This document shows positions 33,688 to 45,400 of a stretch of DNA of 64,000 nucleotides, one piece after another. The stretch comes from Oscheius tipulae (Eukaryota > Nematoda > Chromadorea > Rhabditida > Rhabditidae), in NCBI GenBank assembly GCA_037178975.1, contig JASJZH010000002.1:3720001-3784000 (forward strand). Reading direction: 5' to 3'. A program made the position numbers and the translations under genes. The notes beneath the pieces are model-generated. The model made no database searches. It had not been told where the DNA came from and saw only the letters and a list, made by a program, of their open reading frames with translations. Every line of letters begins with the position of its first letter. The stretch's first letter is position 1.

Positions 33688-35289
33688 ATGACCAACCGCT
33701 TCAACGTCGTCTTCGTCCTTGGCCCTCCTGGATCGGGCAAGGGCACGCAGTGCGACCGCATCCACAACGTGAGTTGTTTTGTCCCTTCTTTATGCAAGGA
33801 GAGGAAAATTTGCTAGTGTTCCGGTAAAAAAGAGTCGCTGGCAGACATAAAAAGTTGGTAACTAGCCGAAGATCCTAGTAAGAATCGTAATGTCTAGACT
33901 TTTCCTTCAACCCTGCAAAACTGACCAATGTCTGAGCTCAAAAGGATTTGCAGTACGTAGAGACTCATTTCGTAACTTTTTTGCGGACATCTGCCCTTTC
34001 CGATTAAATAACCCTCACGATCGGAGGAGATATGTATCTACGAACAAGTAAGAACATTTTCAGAATCTCGGCTACGTCCATCTCAGTGCTGGAGACCTGT
34101 TGAGGGAGGAGAGACAGCGCGAAGGATCCGACTTCGGAGCCTTGATCGAGGGCCACATTAAGAACGGCACGATCGTTCCCGTCGAAATCACATGTCGCCT
34201 CTTGGAGAATGTGAGTTTTCTTCTTCTTTCTGTTGAGAAAAATAGCCGGTCACAGTTGCCAAAGTGACAGTGCCAATCTCTCTCCATTCTCACTTTTTGC
34301 GTGTTCGTTTGCTGTGCTACGACGCGACATTTCCCGGTGCTTGATAAGGAGAACAATACAACAGAAAAGCGCCCTCTCTGGAACTGCCATTTGCCCTTTA
34401 TCAGTACAGATTAGTCGAAAAGGGGCTGTATGTGGGTTTAGAAGGATTCAGCGGTTTTTGTAGCCATTGGAAGAGGATAATGACATTGCGGGAGCGAAAA
34501 ATACAGCCAGACAGGAACAGCTTTGTCTAGCGATCGCAGGAGCGAATAAATGCATATAGTATTAAGGTACGGTAACGAATTCTAAAGCAATTTTTTGGAA
34601 CAGTGTTCTGTTACAAAACACTCTAATTAAGTGCAAAGTCTGTATAGACTACAGTAATTACTGTACTTCTCGGAGAACTGAGGAATGTCGACCGTGTATC
34701 GTGAAAGAAGCCAGAAGGCTAAAAAAAATAACTTCACCTCGTAACTGTAAGATGATTTTCAGGCCATGAATGCCTCCGGAGACGCAAAGGGATTCCTCAT
34801 AGACGGTTTTCCGAGAAACCAAGACAATCTCCAAGGCTGGAACAGAGAAATGGGAGAGAAGGTATCTTTATTTCCGTCTTACGCGCTGTACAAACATTCT
34901 GTCTCAAATGGCAGATGCCATTTGGCACGCTCTTTTCCTGGAAAAACTTTTCTAGGTCAACGTCCGCTTCGTGCTTTTCTTGAGCTGTCCGACGGAGACC
35001 TGTATCAACAGGTGCCTGAACCGAGGTTAGGTCATATTAATTTATAGAAAAAATACGGTAATATAGGACAGGGCCGAGCCGACGACAATCGCGAGTCACT
35101 GGAGAAAAGAATTGTAACGTATAACACGGAAACCCTGCCCATTGTCAACCACTACAGGGCTCTGAACCTGGTGAAAGAGATCAGCGGAGAAGTAGAGCCC
35201 GATGCCGTGAGTTCCTCACTTTTTTGCGGTTTGAAACAGTAATTTAGGTGTACCAGGAGGTGAAAAAAGCTTTCGAAGAGTCCGCCTAA
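33688..35289 (+). CDS. UMP-CMP kinase (nucleoside monophosphate kinase)
   Basis: Exons 33688-33768, 34064-34210, 34763-34861, 34956-35025, 35067-35206, 35248-35289 total 579 nt and encode 192 residues. The P-loop is [10 protein letters not shown] at 12-21. [41 protein letters not shown] and the lid [13 protein letters not shown] follow in family order. LSAGDLLR and the short lid point to the UMP/CMP subgroup rather than adenylate kinase 1. The enzyme phosphorylates UMP, CMP and dCMP with ATP in the cytosol. Confidence 0.95.
34654..34669. repeat. Perfect 16-nt palindrome in a kinase intron
   Basis: TACAGTAATTACTGTA is its own reverse complement. It lies in intron 2 of the UMP-CMP kinase gene (34211-34762), which otherwise shows no coding sequence. 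TACTGTAG-like motifs are common in nematode repeats. Confidence 0.6.
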
Positions 35290-35433
35290 TTCTACCAAAG
35301 AAGCCGAATTTTAGCCTTTCAAGGCCCTTCATTGTGTTTTATCCCCCCCTTTATGTGCTACTTACCCCCGAATTCTATGGATTGTATTTTTGTTTATTTT
35401 TACTAGAAAATCTATCAACAATAACAAAGAAAC

Positions 35434-38400
35434 TCAACAAGCTTGTTGTTGTGCCCATTCGGGCAGCGGCGTACTGTAACTCCACTTCTCCGTCTCGTAC
35501 TTGAGACAGTGAAGATAGAGCTGGAAGTGCTCTTGGGGGACCTAAGACGATTATTTCAGGAAAAGTTCGAGAGAAACCAACTTTTTTCTTGACGGCGTGG
35601 CAGTTATAACAGACAGGATCGTAAAGTGGCCGGTCCTCTGGCTTCAAATCTTCCGACTCGGGTGTTAGCTAAAATTGGTATCATTTCAGAGAGGAAGTAC
35701 AGGCTAGCCTCATCCTCGGCCATCCGTTTCATCTTCTCCACATATTCTGGATCCACCGTCTCGATCCAGAGGTCCTTTCGATGGTTGTCCTTCACAGCCT
35801 GTCCTAACTGCTCGAAATCTCGTCCATATTCCGCGTTCTTGCCCTTTTGATCTCCCCATACAAGGGAGTTGTAGATTGTATCGCCGACTATTGGATGTCC
35901 TGAATGAGGTCATTGGAAAGGGATCGTGAAGTAAAAGTTACCAAGATATTGGGCGTGTACCCGTATTTGATGAGTTCGACCTGTTTCGATTTGGACAGAA
36001 CAGGCGCTGACTTTCCCGTCTGTCCACAGCCTGAAAGGATGAGAGTAGAAAGATTATTCTGGTGACAACGTGAAGTTCGGAACAGGTTAAAGAAGCAGCC
36101 CTAAGTCTACTCGCCACTGGGATTTTTCGATATAAACTCTCCTACCGGACTGCACTCTTTAATAGATTTTGTTTGGTTCCGTGAATGTCAACACTCTACC
36201 GGTCAAAAAAATACAATGGCATTTTGGCCTCGGTGTTTCTACGTAACCGAGGCCTTGCAGCTATATTTTTTTCCTTTTTAATTTTCCAGACCTGGAGCTT
36301 TCCCAAAGAGTAATTTTAACTGACCGTCTGAAAATACTCTTTGCAGTCTTCCCATCCGGCCTCACACATTGTATTCCCATGGAGATGACGAGGGTTCCTA
36401 TCGGCTGCTCACAGACCACGTCGCCTCTGAAAACCACACCTGTACAAGGCTCTTAGCCGGCGGATCAGATTTCTCTTCCCCCTTTTCCAGTGTGCGCCAC
36501 CCTCCAAAAGAAAGTCAAGTTCAAAATGATTGATGGCGCTTCCAATTTCCTGTCGTGGCGCTGAACTTACTCTGGGAAGACTCCCTCCACCAAACACACG
36601 TATTCTTTCGTCCAGTCTCCGGCTTTCAGCGTCATTTTGAACTGGAATCTTTCGTTTAGTACAAGTAATTGAGACCATTATCCACATCTAGATCCGTGTC
36701 GTAGTTTTTGGCGAAGAGTAGGATTCCCGAGGTGGTTCGATCCAGTCGGTGGAGCACTGTAAATTTTTTAAAGTAAAAGTAGACTATTTCCAACGGATAA
36801 AGTAGACTATTTCCAACGGATAAAAACATCAAGTTGAACAGCATTTTAGCCTGGGATCTGAGCCTGGACCCCGCGGACACCTCATTGCTAACTTAAATCT
36901 ATGACTCCAATACAAATTTGGAGCATCCCCACTCCTCGGAACCAGTCTCCTCCAGGAGTTTATTTGCACGTTGGGGTACTGTAGCTTCGTTCTACCAGTC
37001 CTCGAAAAAAGGATTTTCTGTCAATATTCGTTGGAAACAGACTGTAGGTCATAATACTGTGAACGAAGTGAGAGTTTTCGAAACAGAACAAAGATATCTG
37101 GGAATTATGTTCAGCGACGAGCTTTTTTGCTGCGGCACCCTTCGACCAATTGTCAGCCCGTTTCTTCCTATCACGAACCTCTAAGTCCAGTCTTTTCATA
37201 ATGTAGTCTCAACTGTCCCAGGACGGTATGAATGGCGTATTGTCCACAGGCATGGACTGGCAGCGATGGGGGCTTATTGACGACGAGAAGATCCTCGGTC
37301 TCGGCGATGAACTCGATCGGCAGGTCTTTTACCTGCAAATGAAGGTAAGCGTCATCAAGCATTCGAGAGGAACCATCATCAATTAGAGTGTTCACTCTGC
37401 TGCTGAGCAACTCGGGGGCGACCACACCCGCAGATCCGAGCTCTGTCCCTGGAGAGCAGTTGCAACTGTCAACAATCTCCAAACTTTTAACAGCTGTTTC
37501 AAAACTCGACTCACAACAAACTAATTGCTCTCCTATTATTAGATAAAAAAAAAGACTTGCCGGATGTTCATGACGATGTCCCCAGTGTTCTATGCGGTCA
37601 GCGTTCTTCATCACATAGTCGCAGTCGGTCATCTGCCGCCCATTCACGTAGATTCTCCCGAGTTTGGTGGCCACTTTCTGAAAGAAATCCTCTTTACTTC
37701 CCGATTCTCAGGCCTGTCTCATCCCCGTCGTGAGGACTCTTTTTAGGGAAGTGAGGGTGCTCTTGGAGAGGAGATAAGCAGACCGGCATCTCAATTACTG
37801 GAGGCCTCATTCCGTATTCAAGTAGTGTTTTAGGCTCTCCCTTTGCTCTCTCGAGTTCTTCTTTTGATTATTTTCCAGGCTGAGGTAAACGCCGTGTAAT
37901 CACTCGCTATGAGAATTCGATCCACGTGGGAACCTCTTTGTCCTTTCGGGGTGAACCTAATTTATAGCATTTCCTAGTTCGTTTAGATTCTCGACTGTCA
38001 TTCAAGTTCCTTTTCCTCTCTGTATAAATCCAAACAAAACGAACAATGTGAATCGGTAAACAACGCGATTGAATCGCCGCTTCGAAATTGCCAAAACGGT
38101 CATTATGGGAAGGAGACCTAACCTTTCTGGCTCTTCCCACGCCATTTCTTGTCATCTGTATTGACTCCACTTTTCACACTTGAGCTGTTTACTTATTGCT
38201 AACTAGGTTTATTCCCATGGACCATCCTTCAAATTTCAAAACATGTGATAACTCTTCTATCAAAAAGCATCGGAATACCAAACAGATGCTAGTTTTTGGC
38301 GTAGGAGACGTCAGACCGCATACCTGAGGGTCATTCGTCTGTCTCCCATAACGACTTCCGTGTGTCTTTCTCAGCGACGAGGTTCTCCAACCTGGAGATT

Positions 38401-39288
38401 TTTCTATGTGATTAGGGGCCTAGGCATCATTGCCCTCTCACACAAAATATGATTATGAGAGAACCTCCGCATAGCTTTTAGGCGTGAGTATAATTCACTC
38501 GCCATATCTGTCAGCCAGAACGTTGTCATATGGCTGTCGAAAGTCGTTCCTTTGACCTTTTTTTTTGAAGATATTTGATCTGGATTTATGAGATATCTCT
38601 ACAAACAAGGTCTGGCTCATTGAGCCTCCTTGTTTATTTTCATGATCGCCCTTTTCCATAACAGCACATCATTCCAGTTCAATTTTCTCCTCGTGGTCCT
38701 CCTTCTATTATGCAAATTTCGTCCAGACGACGACCAATTGATCTTACTTCACCTCTTCAAGTTTTTGGGGAAAAGGACCTCTGGATATTCAATTTCTACG
38801 AGTCGGTTTACAACAGAACAGCTGTAATTGCACGAACTACACAAATTTTGCTAGTTTCTGTCCAAGAACACCCGGGAATTACGCTGATCACCCCAAAATC
38901 ACGGACAAAAGCCCCCAAACGTACCATGTAATTTGGATTGAAGGTGACGAATTCTTGCGAGAAGGCCTCCACCAGTTTTCTGCCAATCCATCGGCCTTTT
39001 GTTCTTGTTCGATAGGGAGCCCAGTAGGGGGAGAGATGTCGAACTCCTAATGTTTTGTAATTTGTTTACAAAAATGGAACGAACCATCGACGATTTTGAA
39101 GGGAACATTCATCGGCAGTTCCTCTTCTTTCTCGGCTGGATCTTGTTTCTTCTTCTTTTTTGGCGGCTCTGTCTGCTTTACCTAAAACTAGAGAATTACA
39201 GAAACGAAGAGCAACTTACGTCTGCTTCCCGTTTTCTTGAAGAATCGATTTCGTTCGATGCTGACGGCGTTTCATTCGTAGATTTCAT
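35434..39288 (-). CDS. RPUSD2-like RluA-family RNA pseudouridine synthase
   Basis: Twelve exons: 39220-39288, 39085-39181, 38925-39046, 37561-37677, 37179-37332, 36686-36756, 36571-36641, 36325-36426, 35942-36030, 35709-35899, 35582-35668, 35434-35541. They total 1278 nt and encode 425 residues. After a Lys-rich N-terminus comes GVRHLSPYWAPYRTRTKGRW, then an S4-like LGRIYVNGRQMTDCDYV, then HRHEHPV. The catalytic motif is HRLDRTTSGILLFAK (the Asp is the nucleophile), and ETGRTHQIRVH follows. The tail VCYNCHAVKKK and EKWSYSTPLPEWA is typical of RPUSD2. Introns 4 and 10 (37560-37333 and 35708-35669) use GC donors. Human RPUSD2 modifies mRNA and pre-mRNA uridines; the substrate here is unknown. 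Confidence 0.92.
36226..36254. repeat. Short hairpin with GGCCTCGGT / ACCGAGGCC arms
   Basis: Nine-base perfect arms are separated by an 11-nt loop in intron 8 of the pseudouridine synthase gene. Confidence 0.75.
36778..36823. repeat. Tandem duplication of a 23-bp unit
   Basis: Two exact adjacent copies, each beginning AGTAGACTATTTCC, lie in intron 5 of the pseudouridine synthase gene. Exact identity suggests a recent slippage duplication. Confidence 0.9.
37678..38924 (-). other. Long intron 3 of the pseudouridine synthase gene (1247 nt)
   Basis: It separates the N-terminal exons from the rest of the enzyme. I saw no conserved coding sequence on either strand. It is far longer than the 35-60 nt introns typical of the window. 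Confidence 0.6.
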
Positions 39289-39625
39289 TCCAAATTCACG
39301 GTGAGCTATTGCATCGGCTGGAATAATCTAACTATTAAGGGTTTAGGGGTAACGAAAGAGAAGAAAGCAGAATTTTGAGCGACAAATTGTGAAAAATTCT
39401 CAATTTGAAGGAGTATGAATCGCCGCCGCTTTCTGGGAATGTTTGCGCGCCAATTCAAATCCTCTTTTATTCAAAAAGCTGCGTGAAATTTTCAAAGTGC
39501 AATAAATTTTATGAAAGTAGAAGAATAAGGTAATTCGAGATTTGTTCATAGGGCTGCATGGGGCACGGATACTAGCAGCCCTTTAAAAAAATCTTCAAAC
39601 CAGTGGTTTCAGACAGTAGAGTACT
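39289..39625. promoter_or_regulatory. Divergent intergenic region, pseudouridine synthase (-) and GPCR (+)
   Basis: It separates two head-to-head starts by 337 bp. A TGGTTTCAG acceptor-like site lies about 16 nt before the GPCR ATG. Confidence 0.45.
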
Positions 39626-41376
39626 ATGGAAGACGAAGATTTGACACCGGTTATGTTCTGTAATGCCTGTCTAGGCTCTACAGACCCTGACTACCAAGTA
39701 AGATTCGTTTCCTATGGATAGTAATCATCAAGTTCAGACATACAATCTTACAGTATCTGGAGTGATACTGGCGATAGTCGGCCTCATCGGATTGATGGGA
39801 AACATACTGGTTATGAAGGTTTATCTTCACAAGACACAACGAGTAGCCCTTCCAGACTACCGTATACTAAGAGTTTTGCAGATTCACTCGACTTCTATCT
39901 ATCTGGCGGCTTTGGCCTTCTCCGACTTCTTTCTCATCCTCACAGCAATGTTCTTGTTTGTTTTGGAGGCCTGGAGACACCATGGCTATCCAAGTTCGTT
40001 TTCTCCTCCTACACTTCAATGACGGGAGGCAGCGAGTCGAGAGTGCTCGGAAATGAAGTCACGTCTTCATTGCCGGCGGCTAGAGCAGCAAAAACAGAAG
40101 GGGGCAGAGAGTTCACCGAGGGATGGATCAGAAAGAGAGTACAGAACTCGAAAGATGACTGTTATCTGATAATAGCTGCAGTAGGGACTAAGACATTTCA
40201 GTCCAGAGATGAGAGAATGGAAGCTGTAAGAGCGTGAGAGAGATGGTAAGTCTTTCTGAGCACAGGAGTTCAGAAACAGTTTCTCTCACAAAAAAAGAGA
40301 GTACAGAAACTGACAGAATGCTCCAGTTTGGGTATAAACTAAGAATATGGGACTGGTGAGAGGTAGACAGAGTATAAGTTAGGCAGAGTAATGAGAATAC
40401 CCCCATACTTCAGTAGTAGTCTCTAAACAGTGTACATGAACTAATTCAATACTTTCAGCTCTAGCCTGGGCTTATGTGGCCGGTGCCCCAATAGTCTTCC
40501 CAGTGGCTGCCGTCTTCCAGACAACTTCAGTCTACTTCTGTGTAGCTGCCGCTGTCGACTGTTTCATCACAGTCGTCCTTCCTCAATCTGTTCGCGTTCT
40601 CTACTGTACTCCAAAGTCAATTTTTCCTATTTCAATCTAACAAAACATTCAGACGGGCCAAAATTACGTGTTCCATAATTATGATCATCTGTTTCTTGTA
40701 CAACATCCCCCACGTGTTCGAACTGGCCAAGGTGGCCTGCATCGACAACAATGGACTGCCCAGTGCGCAGATCTGTCCCACTGGTACGATTTCTTCTTCC
40801 TAAACCTGACTACTTTAGCGATCCGAATGGATCCTGCCTACTACGCCATCTACTATACCTACATGTACACAACTTTCCTAGCTATTGGTCCTCTGGCTCT
40901 CCTCATTCTTCTTAATGTCTGCGTTGTCTACACCGTCTTCACCAAAGGAGGCAGTCCTGATGGTAGGGGATTTCTTCGATTCCAAAAGATTGAACTCCAG
41001 GCGACACTGTCTCTCTCATTTTGGTCGTCTTCTTCTTCATTTTCTGCAACTTCATGGCTCTTCTTGTTAACTTTATGGAGATAATCTTCAACAATCCGGT
41101 AATCTAAACTTATTCAATTGACTCATCCTGTTACAGCAAATGCTAGTTTACCTAGTCGACCTCTCCAATCTCCTTGTCGTCATCAACGGAACAGCTAACT
41201 TTTTCTGCTATCTATCTTTTGGAGCTGCTTTCCGGAAGACATTGAAAGAGGTTGGATCGTTCAGACAACTCTTCTAATCGTTTCAGGTCCTCTGCGGATC
41301 TAATGAGAAACACACGAAGATGCTGTGGGTCGTGGACAATGGGGAGCCTCCGACTGCAGATACGAGACTCCTGTGA
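39626..41376 (+). CDS. Rhodopsin-class GPCR, FMRFamide-type neuropeptide receptor
   Basis: Exons 39626-39697, 39738-39818, 39882-39993, 40459-40615, 40653-40783, 40819-40962, 41001-41098, 41137-41250, 41287-41376 total 999 nt and encode 332 residues. Seven hydrophobic helices are visible. TM1 carries GLMGNILVMK with the conserved Asn, TM2 YLAALAFSDFF with the conserved Asp, and TM3 VAAAVDCFITVV. TM7 reads NGTANFFCYLSFGAAFRKTL, a pattern seen in nematode FRPR/DMSR peptide receptors. The usual DRY is not evident; DCF occupies that area. The N-terminus is short with two cysteines and no signal peptide. Intron 3 is 465 nt, others are minimal. The ligand cannot be inferred. Confidence 0.82.
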
Positions 41377-42254
41377 AGAGGAAAGAGATACGGAGAAAGT
41401 TCTATTTTCTGTTGGACAGTTCTATGTGAATTGTTTATTTGAATGAAGCAGTCGTTGATTTCTAAGTAAAGAAAAGTTTGGAATTGTCCTGTCCAACAAT
41501 ATCCCTCAGGAAATTGAAAGTACCGTCAGGCTGCTTTGCCGAAGCAAATGGTTACTGTAAGACTTATCTTCGTCTAAGTGGGTCCTATCTCGTCATAGTC
41601 AGAGATCGGGGTTCCGAGGTATGCATCTGAAGCATGTCGATGTGAAAAATAAACGGTTTAAGTCAGATATGACCTGACAAACCTTGCCGCGAAAATCTGG
41701 ACGAGAGCGGACGAACGTTTAGATTGTTCAGATGTCCAGATCCTACAGTTGCTCACCCTCTGCTTGTCCTTTTAGGCTTGGTCCTCCATGATGGATTAGC
41801 AAGAAGTAGTCTAAATGCAAACCAAGCTCGAATCTTAATAACGTCTAGGAGTCTCCCGCTTCCCTTCTCTCCCACCAAAAGAGCAGCCATTTTGTTGAAG
41901 AGCCCTCTGACTTTGGCCTAAACCGTTTACCCATCAGCGTGACCGCTTCAGAGAGTGGCTAGAGCTATCGATCCGCCACCCGGCTGCCTTAATTACGAGA
42001 GGAGAGGGAGCTGGCGCTCATGAATCCGGGCCTCCACTTCATTTCCAATCTTTAACTCTCTCTTGGACTCTCCATGATTCTTCCGTTCTTGACCTTCTGC
42101 TCATTTATCACAATAATATGAGACTCGTGAGAATTGACTCTAACAACACGCTAATCGGCTGGTAGTCAATTGATTCTAGAGTAATGGTCTCGTTTATGGC
42201 ATCTTTCTCAACTGTTTTCAGTTTTTTGTAACTATCAAGGTTCCAGTTGCTAGT

Positions 42255-42272
42255 GCTCTCTCTCTCTCTCTC
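42255..42272. repeat. CT microsatellite
   Basis: An uninterrupted CT run upstream of the SLC12A8-like gene. Confidence 0.85.
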
Positions 42273-42332
42273 AGGCCATTCAACTGGAGCGACATATTGG
42301 ATAGGATTACAAAGGACGGCCGTGTGACTCCA

Positions 42333-42339
42333 TATATAA
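42333..42339 (+). promoter_or_regulatory. TATA box of the SLC12A8-like gene
   Basis: TATATAA lies 71 nt before the start codon at 42410, a plausible core-promoter distance. A GTTTCAG acceptor-like site lies in between, 15 nt before the ATG. Confidence 0.5.
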
Positions 42340-42409
42340 TGAGACCTTCCTCCCTCTTTCCTCTCTGACTTCAGCTCACAATCTTTGCGTTTCAGCTTGG
42401 GTAACGAGA

Positions 42410-45400
42410 ATGACAGAGCCGGCCGATTCGCTCTATTCTCAGGAAGTCAATGAGGCAGCTCCTTGGTGGCAGAAGAATCTTTTGAACCTCAACCAGCCGG
42501 TCCTGTTCGGAACTTGGGATGGTGTCTTCACCACCGTCATGGTCAACATCTTCGGAATCATCGTCTTCCTCAGGATGGGATGGATTGTCGGGACGGCGGG
42601 AGTAGCTGACAGTATTCTGCTCCTGATTATCTGCACATCTCTGGCTCTCATCACCGTCTTCTCGGCCATCGGAATCGTCGACAGAACACATATCAAAAGT
42701 GGAGGAATCTACTTTCTGATTTCTCACGTTCTCGGAGGAAGATTGGGTGGGGCTGTGGGAGTAATGTATGCTTTGGGACAGGCTGTAGCCACAGGACTGG
42801 TGTCTGTCGGATTTGCGGAATCCGTTGCCCATCTGTTCGATTCGGAAAGCAAGCTCTTGACTAAGGGAATAGCCATCTTGACTCTCGCTTTACTGACAGG
42901 TAAGCTCTCGTTGATGAAAATCTAGAAAATCGTATTCCAGCTCTGAACACGGCTGGTGTTTCCTGGGTCATCCGTCTCCAACTCGTCCTTCTCGCCTTCA
43001 TCGGCCTGGCAGTCTTCGATTTTGGTCTCGGGTCTCTCTTCACCTCTGACGAAGGTAATTTGTCGTCCAGCTCCTATCGAAGAGCAACTTTAGAACACGG
43101 CGTCTACAGAATATCTTCCTCTCGACTTCGTCTCAATGCCCATCCTCATTACGAAGCGGTCAACTGCAGTTCAATAGGGGCCAAGCACACGATTCCGGAG
43201 CAGTCCTTCTTCAAAGTCTTTGGAGTTTTCTTCGCCAACTTCTTGGGTGTTCTAGCTGGTAATTTCGCTCTTCGGCTAATGAAAGGGATTTTTCAGGAGT
43301 AAATATGAGCGGAGACCTGAAGGAACCTCATAAGAGCATCCCATTAGGAGAGTTGTCCGCTGTCGGCGTCAGCTCGTCCGTCTGTTTCATCTTCATCCTC
43401 ATCCTCGGATCGACTGTCGACAGAACCATGCTTTTGTGTGACAATCTCATTGAGGAGAAGGTAGTGCTACTCTACTCATTTTCTGAAGTCTGTGTAGATC
43501 TCCCTAACCGGGATCTTCTTCATGGTCGGTCTCTACGTCTGTTCTCTCTCCTCTACCATTGGAAGTCTACTCGGAACACCCAGAGTTCTTCAAGGAATCG
43601 CAGCCGAAGGAATCATCCCTGTTATGAATCCATTAGCTCAGGGAGTGAGTTGTCCTACAGACTAGAGAGTCAAGAAATTGCAGAGAGGTCCAAACAACAA
43701 CCCAGTCCTGGCCGGAATGGTTCTAATGGGTGTCGCCTCCGTTTTTGTTCTGTTAGGAGACTTGAACGAAGTCAGTTGGATGCCACTTTACGTCAAAGTC
43801 TGGTTCAGCTTGCCATACTCTCCACGATGCCGTTCATGATCACTTACGCCTTCGTCAACTACGCCTACGTCTCTCTGGCCATGTCCTACGATCTGGCCAA
43901 TGTCAACTTGATCTCGAACCCGGGCCAGTCCTACGGCTCTACTCAAGGAGAAGGAGATTTGAACGAGCTGTTTCCAGAGAGAAAAGAACAGTGCATTGAG
44001 ACTGGTGAGTCGAGGCAGAGAAAGTATACGAGAAAACTACAGGAACGATAATCGACAGCCAACCGGCCACCTGGTACGCCATGTTCAGCAACCGGTATAT
44101 CTCCTTCATTGGCTTTATGGTCAATCTCTTGATCATCATTCTGATCGACTGGAGATACGCCGCTGCTCACTTCGTCGCTCTTGGAGCCCTCTGGTACTAC
44201 ATTGGACAAGTCTGTCCGACCTGCAGCCCCGGAATCTCCACATTCTCCTTCTCGCACATGTTCAAAACAGCCTTTTCTTCCCTAGAGGCTGTCGGGAACT
44301 TCAGAGGCAACGGTCCGGCCATCATTCCTCAGGTAAGAAGGCTTTATGTACAAACAGAATGGGATAACATCCATTTCAACCAATTCAAATATCGGGTAGA
44401 TACTCTCGACTTGCTCCCGTGACTTCGATATTCAATGTGCTGACAGATTTGGAGCTCTGAAATAGCTCTATAGTTCGGTCCTATTCAAGGTAGTTCTTAC
44501 CTTGCCGGATCGTTGTGATCTCCTGTATGCTCGATGAGAGAACCATAGAGCGCACGACATGAAGATTACTCTAAAAGACTGTGAGATAGACAACAGACTG
44601 AATTTACAAAAAGAGCAAGAGGATAACGATGACTCCAAGGGCATGTTGGATTTGAGTGTCTATACTGTGGCCCTCAAAGTGTAGTGCCTCTGCAGTTGTG
44701 GAAGAGTCTATCAGTGAGAAAGACATTTGACTGGAAGGTCCTTTTGGTCGGTGATTGCTGTTTTAAGAGGAGCACACACTTATTGCCTGTTCTCGTGGAT
44801 ACTTGACACTGGATAGAAGGTTCTAGATCAAACGATGAAAACTGCTGCAGAGGTCTGTAAAATGCGGTTTTCGCTAATTCTTAGAACAAGAAATAAAGAA
44901 GCTTGAAGGCATTGCGTTCAACTTTTTAATCTCTTTCGGTGCCTTAAATACTGGGCCTATCTACGAGTATTTTGGTGCTCCCGTGTCGGAAACATGTTCC
45001 CGATAAGGGCCGAGTGCGTGAGATCGGGACTCTGTTCGCTGGGTGTAATCTGTGGTTACCAGAAGACAAAACAAGCGTAAAACAATGAAGGGACCTAGAA
45101 ATTTGAAACACGTGTCTCTGATACTGAAGTGAACGACGAGAGTAATGAACCTTTTTGGAAGGCTACCAGCCTAAATAACCAACATGATGTGGTGCTTTTA
45201 AAGGGACAGTCCAGTTGTGGCTGAAAGGCCCGCTTTTTTTTTCAAAGGAGTCCCGCAATGAACTTCCCTGAATATCAACGTTTTGCATTTTTCGGTGCTT
45301 TACACACATTTTATTGATTTCTAAGTATACTCAATCGATTCGTCGTAAAATTTCACCCAAGTATCGTCTGTTTCCGCAAAGAAAAATCAAGAAAAATAAA

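Larger units (their letters stand above)
41377..42409. other. Intergenic, GPCR 3' side to SLC12A8-like promoter
   Basis: It contains a CT microsatellite and a TATA sequence close to the downstream start, annotated separately. No conserved coding exon was found. Confidence 0.5.

Noticed and set aside
40019-40237. Open frame inside GPCR intron 3
   Set aside because: It is not similar to anything recognised and lies between good splice sites that join conserved GPCR helices.
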